NCBI RefSeq assembly: GCF_002929555.1
Contig: NZ_PJJP01000024.1
Location: forward strand, 12,866 to 76,865
Source: Cryobacterium sp. N22
GTDB taxonomy: Bacteria > Actinomycetota > Actinomycetes > Actinomycetales > Microbacteriaceae
DNA length: 64,000 nt
Direction of reading: 5' to 3'
Under the pieces are notes generated by a model. That model had not been told where the DNA came from. It ran no database searches and was given only the letters and a program-made list of their open reading frames with translations. The position numbers and the translations under genes are program-made. Of this stretch, positions 34,026 to 42,601 are shown one piece after another (the stretch's first letter is position 1; each line of letters starts with the position of its first letter).

Positions 34026-37000
34026 GTGTCGAACCAGTTGACCGGCGGTGGGTCCGAAGAAACGGCCTCTGCTGAATTCGGAGCCAACGAATGGCTCGTA
34101 GACGAATTTTACGAACGTTACCTCATCGACAAGAACTCGGTGGATCAGTCGTGGTGGCCGATTCTGGACAGCTACCACCAGAGTGCGACGGCCGAGAAGC
34201 AGGCTGAAGACGACGCCCCGGCGTCCGAGGGCGCCGCGTCGAGCATCGCCCCCGCCGCCGCAGAGGTGCCTCCGCTGGCCGAGGAACCCGCGACGCCGAC
34301 GGCCGAAGCGCACCCGGTCACCGCGCCGATCCCCGTTCTCGGCGGACCGCGCACGGCCCGCACCACGTCGATCGCCCCCAAGCCGGAGCCGGTTCCCGCC
34401 GACGCCCCGATCACCACCCCGCAGCCCGTGGTCTCCGCCGTGGCGCCCACTCCCCCGCAGGATGTCGTCACCCCGCTCCGCGGCATGGCCAAGAGCCTCG
34501 CCGCCAACATGGCCACCAGTCTCACCGTGCCCACGGCCACGAGCGTGCGCACCATCCCGGCGAAGCTGCTCATCGACAACCGCATCGTGATCAACAACCA
34601 TATGAAGCGGGCCCGCGGCGGCAAGGTCTCGTTCACCCACCTGATCGGCTGGGCGCTGATCCGCGCGCTCAAGATGTTCCCCAGCCAGAACGTCTACTAC
34701 GACGAGCAGGGCGGCAAGCCCTCCGTGATCGCCCCCGCCCACGTGGGCCTGGGCATCGCGATCGACCTGCCCAAGCCCGACGGCACCCGCTCCCTGATGG
34801 TTCCGGCCATCAAGCGGGCCGACACCATGACCTTCGGCGAGTACCTGACCAGCTACGAAGACCTCGTCGGCCGCGCCCGCAAGGGCAAGCTCACCGCCGA
34901 CGACTTCTCCGGCGCCACGGTGTCACTGACCAACCCCGGCGGCATCGGCACCGTGCACTCGGTGCCTCGGCTCATGAAGGGCCAGGGCTGCATCATCGGC
35001 GCCGGCGCGCTGGACTACCCGGCCGAGTTCATGGGCGCGAGCGTCAAGACGCTCACCAGCCTGGCCATCTCCAAGACCATCACTCTCACCAGCACCTACG
35101 ACCACCGGGTCATCCAGGGTGCCGGGTCGGGTGAGTTCCTCAAGATCGTGCACGAGCTGCTCATCGGCCAGCACAACTTCTACGAAGACATCTTCGCCGC
35201 GATCCGCATCCCGTACGACCCGATCCACTGGGCCCCCGACATCAGCGTCGACCTGGCCAGCGCCGTCGACAAGACCGCCCGGGTGCAGGAGCTGATCAAC
35301 GCCTACCGCGTGCGCGGCCACCTGATGGCCGACATCGACCCTCTCGAGTACCAGCAGCGCACCCACCCGGACCTGGACATCGCCAGCCACGGCCTCACCT
35401 TCTGGGACCTGGACCGCGAGTTCATCACCGGCGGTTTCGGCACCAAGCGCTCGATGCTGCTGCGCGACATCCTCGGTGTGCTGCGGGACTCGTACTGCCG
35501 CACCACGGGCATCGAGTACATGCACATCCAGGACCCGGCCCAGCGCAAGTGGGTGCAGGAGAAGATGGAGAAGACCTACGTCAAGCCCACCCACGACGAG
35601 CAGATGCGCATTCTCGGCAAGCTCAACGAGGCCGAGGCGTTCGAGACGTTCCTGCAGACCAAGTACGTCGGCCAGAAGCGCTTCAGCCTCGAGGGCGGCG
35701 AGTCCACCATCGCGCTGCTCGACGCGATCCTGCAGGGCTCCGCGGATGCCGGCCTCGACGAGGTCTGCATCGGCATGGCCCACCGCGGCCGGTTGAACGT
35801 GCTCACCAACATCGCCGGCAAGACCTACGGCCAGATCTTCCGCGAGTTCGAGGGCACCCAGGACCCCCGCAGCGTGCAGGGCTCCGGCGACGTGAAGTAC
35901 CACCTCGGCACCGAGGGCACCTTCCGCGGCACCAACGGCGAGGAGGTGGCCGTGTACCTGGCCGCCAACCCCTCCCACCTCGAGGCCGTCGACGGTGTGC
36001 TCGAGGGCATCGTGCGCGCCAAGCAGGACCGCAAGCCCATCGGCACCTTCTCCACCCTGCCCGTGCTGGTGCACGGCGACGCGGCCATGGCCGGCCAGGG
36101 CGTGGTGCTGGAGACCCTGCAGATGTCCCAGCTGCGCGGCTACCGCACCGGCGGCACCATCCACCTCGTCGTCAACAACCAGGTCGGCTTCACGACGCCT
36201 CCCGGCGAGGGCCGCACCTCGGTGTACTCCACCGACGTGGCCAAGACCATCCAGGCGCCGATCTTCCACGTGAACGGTGACGACCCCGAGGCCGTCGTAC
36301 GGGTCGCCGAACTGGCATTCGCGTACCGACAGGAATTCAAGCGCGATGTCGTCATCGACCTCGTCTGCTACCGCCGACGCGGCCACAACGAGGGCGACGA
36401 CCCCTCGATGACGCAGCCGCTGATGTACAACCTGATCGAGGCCAAGCGCTCCGTACGGAAGCTCTACACCGAGGCGCTGGTCGGACGCGGCGACATCACC
36501 CAGGCGGAGTTCGAAGCGGCCCACGCCGACTTCCAGGACCGCCTGGAACGAGCGTTCCTGGAAACGCACGCCGCCCAGACCTCGTCGATCCCGATCATCA
36601 CGCCCGGCGAAGCGGCCGCGGCGGCGCGGGGGCTCTCCGGCAACGGCGCGCCCGACGACGCCGTCGGCGAACCCGAGACCACCGGGGTGCCCGAAAGCGT
36701 CGTGCACCTCATCGGCGACACGTTCAACAACAAGCCGGCCGGGTTCACCGTGCACAACAAGCTGCAGCAGCTGCTGCAGAAACGCCTCGACATGAGCCGC
36801 AACGGCAACATCGACTGGAGCTTCGGCGAGCTGCTCGCGCTCGGCTCCGTGCTGCTCGAGGGCACCCCGGTGCGCTTCGCCGGCCAGGATGCCCGCCGCG
36901 GCACCTTCGTGCAGCGCCATGCCGTGCTGCACGACAGGGTCAACGGCCAGGAGTGGCTGCCGCTGGCGAACCTCAGCGAGAACCAGGCCCGGTTCTGGAT

Positions 37001-37829
37001 CTACGACACCCTGCTCAGCGAATACGCGGCCATGGGCTTCGAGTACGGCTACTCCGTGGAGCGGGCCGACGCCCTCGTGCTCTGGGAGGCCCAGTTCGGT
37101 GACTTCGCCAACGGCGCCCAGACCATCATCGATGAGTTCATCTCCTCGGCCGAGCAGAAGTGGGGCCAGCGTTCCAGCGTCGTGCTCCTGCTGCCGCACG
37201 GCTACGAGGGCCAGGGCCCCGACCACTCGTCCGCCCGGATCGAGCGGTACCTGCAGATGTGCGCGGAGAACAACATGACCGTCGCGCGCCCGTCGACGCC
37301 GGCGTCGTACTTCCACCTGCTGCGCCGCCAGGCGTACATGCGTCCGCGTCGCCCGCTGATCGTCTTCACACCGAAGTCGATGCTGCGCCTGCGCGGAGCG
37401 ACCAGCCCGGTCGCCGACTTCACCAGCGGCAAGTTCGAACCGGTGATTGACGATGCGCGGATCCAGGACAAGGCCGCCGTCAAGCGGGTGCTGTTCATGG
37501 CCGGCAAGCTCTACTACGACCTGTTAGCCGACCTCGAGAAGAACCCGAACCCCGAGATCGCCCTGGTGCGGCTGGAGCAGTTCTATCCGCTGCCCGGCGC
37601 CGAATTGAAGCAGGTCGCCGAGCAGTACCCGAATGCCGAGCTGGCCTGGGTGCAGGACGAGCCGGAGAACCAGGGCGCCTGGCCGTTCTTCTACCTGCAG
37701 ACCAACAAGCTCGGCACCCGGCCGATCCGCCTGTTCTCGCGGGCCGCGTCGGCGTCACCTGCCGCCGGTTCCGCCAAGCGTCACGCCGCGGAGCAGACCG
37801 AGTTGCTCAAAAACGCGCTCACCCTGTAA
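34026..37829 (+). CDS. kgd: Multifunctional 2-oxoglutarate dehydrogenase E1 / acyltransferase fusion
   Basis: A 1267-residue actinobacterial fusion (also named OdhA or SucA). Residues 8-45 form the E1 N-terminal helix (NEWLVDEFYERYLID), then a Pro/Ala-rich linker, an E2-type succinyltransferase domain at about 140-375 with catalytic DHRVIQG, and the thiamin-diphosphate E1 domain to the end (MAHRGRLNVL, GHNEGDDPSM). No lipoyl domain is present, as expected for this family, which borrows the lipoylated E2 of pyruvate dehydrogenase. It joins the TCA cycle to glutamate metabolism and is known elsewhere to be inhibited by GarA/OdhI. GTG start. Confidence 0.96.
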   Translation: MSNQLTGGGSEETASAEFGANEWLVDEFYERYLIDKNSVDQSWWPILDSYHQSATAEKQAEDDAPASEGAASSIAPAAAEVPPLAEEPATPTAEAHPVTAPIPVLGGPRTARTTSIAPKPEPVPADAPITTPQPVVSAVAPTPPQDVVTPLRGMAKSLAANMATSLTVPTATSVRTIPAKLLIDNRIVINNHMKRARGGKVSFTHLIGWALIRALKMFPSQNVYYDEQGGKPSVIAPAHVGLGIAIDLPKPDGTRSLMVPAIKRADTMTFGEYLTSYEDLVGRARKGKLTADDFSGATVSLTNPGGIGTVHSVPRLMKGQGCIIGAGALDYPAEFMGASVKTLTSLAISKTITLTSTYDHRVIQGAGSGEFLKIVHELLIGQHNFYEDIFAAIRIPYDPIHWAPDISVDLASAVDKTARVQELINAYRVRGHLMADIDPLEYQQRTHPDLDIASHGLTFWDLDREFITGGFGTKRSMLLRDILGVLRDSYCRTTGIEYMHIQDPAQRKWVQEKMEKTYVKPTHDEQMRILGKLNEAEAFETFLQTKYVGQKRFSLEGGESTIALLDAILQGSADAGLDEVCIGMAHRGRLNVLTNIAGKTYGQIFREFEGTQDPRSVQGSGDVKYHLGTEGTFRGTNGEEVAVYLAANPSHLEAVDGVLEGIVRAKQDRKPIGTFSTLPVLVHGDAAMAGQGVVLETLQMSQLRGYRTGGTIHLVVNNQVGFTTPPGEGRTSVYSTDVAKTIQAPIFHVNGDDPEAVVRVAELAFAYRQEFKRDVVIDLVCYRRRGHNEGDDPSMTQPLMYNLIEAKRSVRKLYTEALVGRGDITQAEFEAAHADFQDRLERAFLETHAAQTSSIPIITPGEAAAAARGLSGNGAPDDAVGEPETTGVPESVVHLIGDTFNNKPAGFTVHNKLQQLLQKRLDMSRNGNIDWSFGELLALGSVLLEGTPVRFAGQDARRGTFVQRHAVLHDRVNGQEWLPLANLSENQARFWIYDTLLSEYAAMGFEYGYSVERADALVLWEAQFGDFANGAQTIIDEFISSAEQKWGQRSSVVLLLPHGYEGQGPDHSSARIERYLQMCAENNMTVARPSTPASYFHLLRRQAYMRPRRPLIVFTPKSMLRLRGATSPVADFTSGKFEPVIDDARIQDKAAVKRVLFMAGKLYYDLLADLEKNPNPEIALVRLEQFYPLPGAELKQVAEQYPNAELAWVQDEPENQGAWPFFYLQTNKLGTRPIRLFSRAASASPAAGSAKRHAAEQTELLKNALTL

Positions 37830-37834
37830 AGCGA

Positions 37835-37878
37835 CACGAAGAAGGGCCGCACCCCTGGGGGTGCGGCCCTTCTTCGTG
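37835..37878 (+). terminator. Rho-independent-type terminator after kgd
   Basis: A perfect 21-base stem (37835-37855 with 37858-37878) around a two-base loop, beginning six bases after the kgd stop. The stem contains GAAGAAGGG and CCCTTCTTC ends, giving a short T-rich 3' side. Confidence 0.85.
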
Positions 37879-37885
37879 CTACCGG

Positions 37886-37952
37886 CCTCGCGAACCGTGA
37901 GCAAAGCCCCAAGAAGTCGCGCATCCTGGTGCTTTTCTCACAGTTCGCGAGG
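37886..37952. repeat. Palindromic intergenic element, copy 2, between convergent kgd and MMPL genes
   Basis: The left arm 37886-37907 (CCTCGCGAACCGTGAGCAAAGC, described in two parts: CCTCGCGAACC and GTGAGCAAAGC) pairs with 37931-37952 with two mismatches in 22. It shares its flanks with the element at 16685-16749. The sixth base pair of the conserved stem is A-T here and G-C there. It probably also terminates the leftward MMPL transcript. Confidence 0.75.
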
Positions 37953-37955
37953 GTG

Positions 37956-40160
37956 TCAGAGCTTGCCGAGCTTGCTCGGCCACCAGATCTTCGGGCCGAT
38001 GTCATGGGCCAGGGCGGGCACCAGCAGCGAGCGCACCACGAAGGTGTCCAGCAGCACACCGAAGGCCACGATGAACGCCAGCTGCGCGAGGAACAGGATC
38101 GGCAGCACACCCAACGCGGCGAACGTCGCGGCGAGCACCAGACCGGCCGAGGTGATCACGCCACCCGTGGCGACGAGCCCGCGCAGGATCCCGGTGCGGG
38201 TGCCGAACCGGATGGACTCCTCCCGCACCCGGGTCATCAGGAAGATGTTGTAGTCGATGCCCAGCGCCACCAGGAAGACGAACCCGTAGAGCGGGACCAC
38301 CGGGTCGGCGCCCGGGAAGCCCAGCACCCCGTCGAAGACCCAGGAGGACACTCCCAGGGCGGCGGCGAAGGACAGCACGACGGTGGCCACCAGCAGCACC
38401 GGGGCCAGGATCGACCGCAGCAGCAACATCAGGATCACCAGGATCACCCCGAGGATGATCGGGATGATCAGGTTGCGGTCGTGGATCGCGGTATCGGTGG
38501 TGTCCACGGCGATCGCCGTTGTACCGCCGACCAGCACGGTCCCCGCCACATCCTCGAGGGAGACCCGGAGCTCGCGCACCGTCGCCTCGGCCGGCGCGGA
38601 ATCGCCCACGTCGGTCAGCGTCGCCTGCAGCATGACGTCACCGTCGATCACGGTCGGCGCGCCCGCCGGCGTTCCGGGAGGGCCGAACGCCTGCACGCCG
38701 TCCGCCGTCACCGGAAGCGAGCCGCTGACGGAGTCCTCGGAGAGCACGGTGACCGAGTCGACCCCGTCATTGGCCAGCAGCACGTCGGTCATCGCCTGCA
38801 GCTCGGACTCCGGCCCGATCACGACGGCCGGGGTGCCGGAGCCGCCGGGGAAGTGCTCGCCGACCACGGCCTGGCCGTCCCTGGCCTCCGAGGTGCCGAG
38901 CACGAATTCGCTCTGCGAGACGCCATCCGCCTTGAACTGGAACGCCCCGATCGAGGCGATCGCCAGCAACACCGTGCAGGTGATCCAGATGAGCCTGGCC
39001 CGCCGGCTCACCAGCCGCGCCAGCCACGGCCAGACGCCCTTGGCGTTCGCACCGTCCAGGCCGGGGTGGGCGGAACCGAGTTTCGGACGCACCGGCCAGA
39101 ACGCGGCACGGCCGGCCCAGAGCATCAGCGCCGGCAGCAGGGTCAGCGCGGCCAGGAGCGCGAAGCCGATCCCGATGGCCGCCACGGGTCCGAGCGCCTT
39201 GTTCGAGTTGAGGTCGCTGAACAGCAGGCACAGCAGCCCCACGATCACGGTGCCGCCGGCGGCGAGGATCGGCTCGAACGAACCGCGTAGGGCGACCAGG
39301 GTCGCATCCCATTTCTTCTCGGTGTCGCGCAGCGCCTCGCGGAACCTGGCGACGTAGAGCAGCGAGTAGTCCGTCGCCGCCCCGATCACCAGGATGAACA
39401 GGATGCCCTGGGTTTGCCCGGTCAGGATCAGCACGTCGGCGCTGGCCAGGGCGACCACCACGAGCACGGAGGCGCAGAGGGCGGACAGGCTGGTGAACAG
39501 CACGATGAGGGGCAGCAGCGGCGACCGGTAGACGATCACCAGGATCACCAGGACGGCCGCGAGAGCCGTGAGCAGCAGGATGCCGTCGATGCCGGCGAAC
39601 GCGCCCGTCAGGTCGGCGATCAGCCCGGCCGGGCCGGTCACGTAGGTGTCGACGCCGTCGATGGGGTTGTCCGCGAGATACGCGCGGATCGACTCGACGG
39701 TGTCCGCGGGTTTGATCTGGGTGTCCAGGGTGAGGATGGCCTCGGCGGCCTCGCCGTCCTCGGAGAAGATGGCCGGCGACACGCTGTCGGTGACGACCCC
39801 GTCCAGTTGCGCCAGCTCGGTGATCTGCGCGCTGATCGCGGCCTGGTCGGCCTCGGTGAGCCCGCCGGTGCGCTCGTAAACGAGAACACCGGGCAGCACG
39901 TCGTCGCCGCGGAATTCGGCCTGCAGCGCCTGCACCTTGGTGGCGTCGGCGCTGGCCGGCAGCTGCTGCACCTGGTCGTTGGTCGACACGTCGCTGATCC
40001 GGCCGAACGACGCCCCTCCGGCACCGAACATCACGAACCAGACCAAGATCAGGATGGTGGGGATCAGGATGCGCAGCCAGAGCGGCACGCGGCTGCCGGA
40101 GCCGGTCCGTCGGGTCCGGCGCTCCTGGTCTGAGTGCGGTGCGGGGTCAGTCGTCTTCAT
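37956..40160 (-). CDS. MMPL-family (RND superfamily) transporter
   Basis: A 734-residue exporter with 12 predicted helices in two repeats, each preceded by a large extracytoplasmic loop. Both halves carry the charged helix-4/10 motif (GAATDYSLLYVARFRE and ALGIDYNIFLMTRVRE), where the Asp-Tyr pairs mediate proton coupling. It may export lipids, siderophores or drugs. ATG 40160 is taken, five bases after AGGA; an adjacent GTG at 40163 is possible. It is monocistronic, with a hairpin at each end. Confidence 0.92.
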   Translation of the reverse strand: MKTTDPAPHSDQERRTRRTGSGSRVPLWLRILIPTILILVWFVMFGAGGASFGRISDVSTNDQVQQLPASADATKVQALQAEFRGDDVLPGVLVYERTGGLTEADQAAISAQITELAQLDGVVTDSVSPAIFSEDGEAAEAILTLDTQIKPADTVESIRAYLADNPIDGVDTYVTGPAGLIADLTGAFAGIDGILLLTALAAVLVILVIVYRSPLLPLIVLFTSLSALCASVLVVVALASADVLILTGQTQGILFILVIGAATDYSLLYVARFREALRDTEKKWDATLVALRGSFEPILAAGGTVIVGLLCLLFSDLNSNKALGPVAAIGIGFALLAALTLLPALMLWAGRAAFWPVRPKLGSAHPGLDGANAKGVWPWLARLVSRRARLIWITCTVLLAIASIGAFQFKADGVSQSEFVLGTSEARDGQAVVGEHFPGGSGTPAVVIGPESELQAMTDVLLANDGVDSVTVLSEDSVSGSLPVTADGVQAFGPPGTPAGAPTVIDGDVMLQATLTDVGDSAPAEATVRELRVSLEDVAGTVLVGGTTAIAVDTTDTAIHDRNLIIPIILGVILVILMLLLRSILAPVLLVATVVLSFAAALGVSSWVFDGVLGFPGADPVVPLYGFVFLVALGIDYNIFLMTRVREESIRFGTRTGILRGLVATGGVITSAGLVLAATFAALGVLPILFLAQLAFIVAFGVLLDTFVVRSLLVPALAHDIGPKIWWPSKLGKL

Positions 40161-40236
40161 CACAGTCCTGAGCGTATTCGGGCGGGCGACCGGGTGCGTC
40201 GTTCGAAAGTTGGAAGATCGCGTCCGGGAAACGAAA

Positions 40237-40275
40237 AAGGCGGCACTCGCACCCTGTGGGTGCGAGTGCCGCCTT
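40237..40275 (-). terminator. Rho-independent terminator of the GlsB-like gene
   Basis: Perfect 18-base arms (40237-40254 and 40258-40275) around a three-base loop; on the minus strand the stem is followed by a run of five T. It lies 24 bases after the GlsB-like stop codon. Confidence 0.88.
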
Positions 40276-40299
40276 CACTCCGGGGAAACCCGGCTGCTG

Positions 40300-40563
40300 C
40301 TACGCCTTGCGACGGCCCACGGCGAAGCCGTAGATGAGCAGAACGATGATGGATCCACCGATGGCGAGGAGCCACGTCTGGATGGAGAAGAAGTCTTCGA
40401 GCGGTGCGCCGAAGAGGGCGCTACCGAGGAATCCGCCGAGCAGTGCGCCGACAACGCCGAGCAGAAGCGTGATGAACCATCCGCCGCCCTGGTTGCCCGG
40501 GAGGATCAGCTTGGCGATGGCGCCCGCGAGGAGGCCGAGAAGAAGGAATCCGAAAAACCCCAT
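40300..40563 (-). CDS. GlsB/YeaQ/YmgE family small membrane protein
   Basis: An 87-residue protein with three membrane helices and the family signature LLGLLAGAIAKLILPG at the start, followed by GALLGGFLGSALFG. Members are transglycosylase-associated stress proteins of unclear function. ATG 40563 matches the usual MGFF start; ATG 40575 would add four residues. It is on the same strand as the Asp23-like gene about 100 bases upstream, a pairing that fits an envelope-stress group. A strong terminator follows. Confidence 0.88.
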   Translation of the reverse strand: MGFFGFLLLGLLAGAIAKLILPGNQGGGWFITLLLGVVGALLGGFLGSALFGAPLEDFFSIQTWLLAIGGSIIVLLIYGFAVGRRKA

Positions 40564-40665
40564 GGAGTGTCTCATTTCTGTTTGGTGTGTACTGCTGGTG
40601 TTTCGAACGCGCTGTGCACGTCCGACCGGGCTCTGACGAGCCGGCTTGATTACGTGGCCTGGAAC

Positions 40666-41121
40666 CTAGGCGACGTCGTTGTCGTCAGGTTCCTTGGCCA
40701 CGTAAATGTCTGTGATGGTCACGTTCACGGTTGACACCGTGATTCCCACCAAGCCTTCGATGGCGCGGGTCGTCGCGGCGCGGACCTGATCGGCGAGGGC
40801 CGTCAGGGGCACCGGATAACCGGCGACGATCGTGATCTCGACGGCGACATCGTCGTCGCCGAGCTTCACGGAGATGCCGGGGTTGACGTCAGCGCTGACG
40901 ATGGCGTCGAGGATCGCCCCGAGCGCCCTGGTCGGCACGCTGCCCACGGAATGCACGCCCGCCACCTCACGCACGGCGAGTCCCGCCACCTTGGCGATGA
41001 CGCTGTCCTTGATGGTGGTGACGCCCTCCCCCACCCTGTCGACAGCGCCGTCGGTCACCTCGCCGGCGTTGGCCGGCAGGGTGGTCGCCGAGGTCGGCTG
41101 GTCGGGGGTGCTGCTGAACAT
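40666..41121 (-). CDS. Asp23/Gls24 family envelope stress protein
   Basis: A 151-residue protein with the Asp23 core VIAKVAGLAVREVAGVHSVG (about 43-62) followed by VEITIVAGYPVPLTALADQVR and VNVTITDIYV. Asp23 proteins form membrane-associated layers and are induced by alkaline or envelope stress. An AAGGAGA site lies eight bases before the ATG. It is close to the GlsB-like gene and to sigH-rsrA. Confidence 0.9.
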   Translation of the reverse strand: MFSSTPDQPTSATTLPANAGEVTDGAVDRVGEGVTTIKDSVIAKVAGLAVREVAGVHSVGSVPTRALGAILDAIVSADVNPGISVKLGDDDVAVEITIVAGYPVPLTALADQVRAATTRAIEGLVGITVSTVNVTITDIYVAKEPDDNDVA

Positions 41122-41281
41122 CTGGGGGTCTCCTTGGTAAACCGTGCCGAGGGCAGAAACTGCATCGTCTAAGTTACGACGCAGCCCACTGTCGATTCGT
41201 CACGGATTCGCAGGAAAGTTTTTTGGGCTCCGAAGATCTACACTGATCTGGTCCCACCCGTTCCCCGAGACTGGAGACGTC

Positions 41282-41611
41282 TTGAGCACATCCCCGAAGC
41301 CCGCCGAGGAGCTCGCCGCAGCCGTCGGCCAGGTTCCGGGCGTCGACGAACTCTATCCGGCAGCGCCCGTCCTGACCACGGTCGTGCACCAGGTCGTCGG
41401 GGCGCTCACGGCGAAGCCGACGGCTCCGCAACTCGTCACGCTGACCGAGACCGACGAGGGCGTCACCGCATCCGTCGCCATCGGCGTCGCGGACGCTGAC
41501 GCGGCGACCGAGGTCTGCCGCAGGGTCTACGACACCATCGAGGAGTACTTCGTCGAGTCAGGCGACCCTGCCGTGACGGCGATCGAAGTGAAAGTGGCGC
41601 GGATCGGCTAG
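41282..41611 (+). CDS. Small protein, possibly a divergent Asp23-like paralogue
   Basis: A 109-residue soluble protein from TTG 41282, which has a GGAG site five bases upstream; the longer in-frame ATG at 41144 lacks support and reads through the promoter region. The pattern VTASVAIGVADADAATEVCRRVYDTI then VTAIEVKVARIG resembles the second half of Asp23 proteins (strand, helix, strand), so I infer a distant paralogue. It lies between the Asp23-like gene (divergent) and rsrA (convergent). Function unknown. Confidence 0.65.
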   Translation: MSTSPKPAEELAAAVGQVPGVDELYPAAPVLTTVVHQVVGALTAKPTAPQLVTLTETDEGVTASVAIGVADADAATEVCRRVYDTIEEYFVESGDPAVTAIEVKVARIG

Positions 41612-41622
41612 GACGCCGGCAG

Positions 41623-41865
41623 TCAGTGCGCTGACTGGATGGCGCGCAGCCGAAGCAGAACCTGGTCGCGCAGGTCTTCGGGGGCGGTCTCCTTGCAGGC
41701 GCGCTGCATCACCTCGGTGAGGGTGCGCCCCACGTGGTGTTCGCCCCGGCAGTCCGGGCAGTGCTCGAGGTGCTCACGAATGTCGATGGCGTCCTCCTTG
41801 CGGAGTTCGTTGTGCAAATACTCTTCGAGTTCGGCCTTGGCCTTCTCGCAACCGCAATCGGTCAT
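41623..41865 (-). CDS. rsrA: Zinc-binding anti-sigma factor of SigH (RsrA/RshA)
   Basis: An 80-residue ZAS-family anti-sigma factor. The zinc/redox motif HxxxCxxC is H32-C36-C39, with further Cys at 4 and 6. Under disulfide stress the cysteines oxidise, zinc leaves and SigH is released to activate thioredoxin and mycothiol genes (established for RsrA/RshA). Its ATG overlaps the sigH stop (ATGA), so the pair is made in fixed ratio. Confidence 0.94.
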   Translation of the reverse strand: MTDCGCEKAKAELEEYLHNELRKEDAIDIREHLEHCPDCRGEHHVGRTLTEVMQRACKETAPEDLRDQVLLRLRAIQSAH

Positions 41866-42548
41866 TTTTTTGTACTCCCGGATGTCTTCTTGATCGGTGC
41901 GCCCTGGCCGGTGCCGAGTCCGCGCTCGAGGGCGTAGCCGGCCAGGAGCTCGCGCAGCAGGCGGCGGCCACGGTGCAGGCGGCTCATCACCGTTCCGATG
42001 GGTGTCTTCATGATTTCGGCGATCTCCTGATAGGAGAAGCCTTCGACGTCGGCGAAGTACACCGCCAGGCGGAAGTCCTCCGGGATCGACTGGAGGGCGT
42101 CCTTGACGGCGCTGTCCGGCAGGTGGTCGATGGCTTCGGCTTCCGCGGAGCGGCTCGACGTCGCCGTCGTGGATTCCGCGCCGCCCAGCTGCCAGTCCTC
42201 GAGGTCGTCGATGGTGCCCTGGTAGGGCTCGCGCTGCTTCTTGCGATAGGTGTTGATGAAGGTGTTGGTGAGGATCCTGTACAGCCACGCCTTGAGGTTG
42301 GTGCCCTGCTCGAACTGCGCGAACGACGCGAACGCCTTGACGAAGGTTTCCTGAACCAGGTCCTGGGCGTCAGAGGGGTTCCGTGTCATGCGCATCGCCG
42401 CTGCGTAGAGCTGGTCGATGAACGGCATGGCCTGTGCTTCGAACAGGTCCCGCGTGGCAGTTGTATCTGTTGTCATCACGGGCAATTCTAAGCCGTCGAC
42501 GCCGCTGGGCGTCGCGGCCGTGCGTTCCAAAAGCGTGGATGCGCTCAC
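41862..42548 (-). CDS. sigH: ECF sigma factor SigH/SigR
   Basis: A 228-residue ECF sigma factor: region 2 ([25 protein letters not shown] at about 43-67, plus [19 protein letters not shown]) and region 4 ([28 protein letters not shown]). It directs RNA polymerase to oxidative/thiol-stress promoters. The start is GTG 42548, four bases after AGGAGG; an internal ATG (residue 25) could give a shorter form, as known for SigR. A GGGAATA lies upstream but without a matching GTT, so autoregulation is not evident here. Confidence 0.93.
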   Translation of the reverse strand: MSASTLLERTAATPSGVDGLELPVMTTDTTATRDLFEAQAMPFIDQLYAAAMRMTRNPSDAQDLVQETFVKAFASFAQFEQGTNLKAWLYRILTNTFINTYRKKQREPYQGTIDDLEDWQLGGAESTTATSSRSAEAEAIDHLPDSAVKDALQSIPEDFRLAVYFADVEGFSYQEIAEIMKTPIGTVMSRLHRGRRLLRELLAGYALERGLGTGQGAPIKKTSGSTKK

Positions 42549-42587
42549 ATGACCTCCTGTGCCTCACTGTGTATCGGTATTCCCGAC

Positions 42588-42593
42588 TATTCT
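42588..42593 (+). promoter_or_regulatory. -10 box of aroA (probably leaderless)
   Basis: TATTCT, eight bases before ATG 42602, in the 53-base gap between the divergent sigH and aroA starts. Confidence 0.4.
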
Positions 42594-42601
42594 GATAACC
42601 G

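Noticed and set aside
34923..37316. A 797-codon minus-strand frame inside kgd
   Set aside because: Antisense shadow of the E1 domain, without motifs or start signals.
42549..42601. SigH autoregulatory promoter before sigH
   Set aside because: A GGGAATA occurs on the minus strand, but no GTT follows at the required distance.
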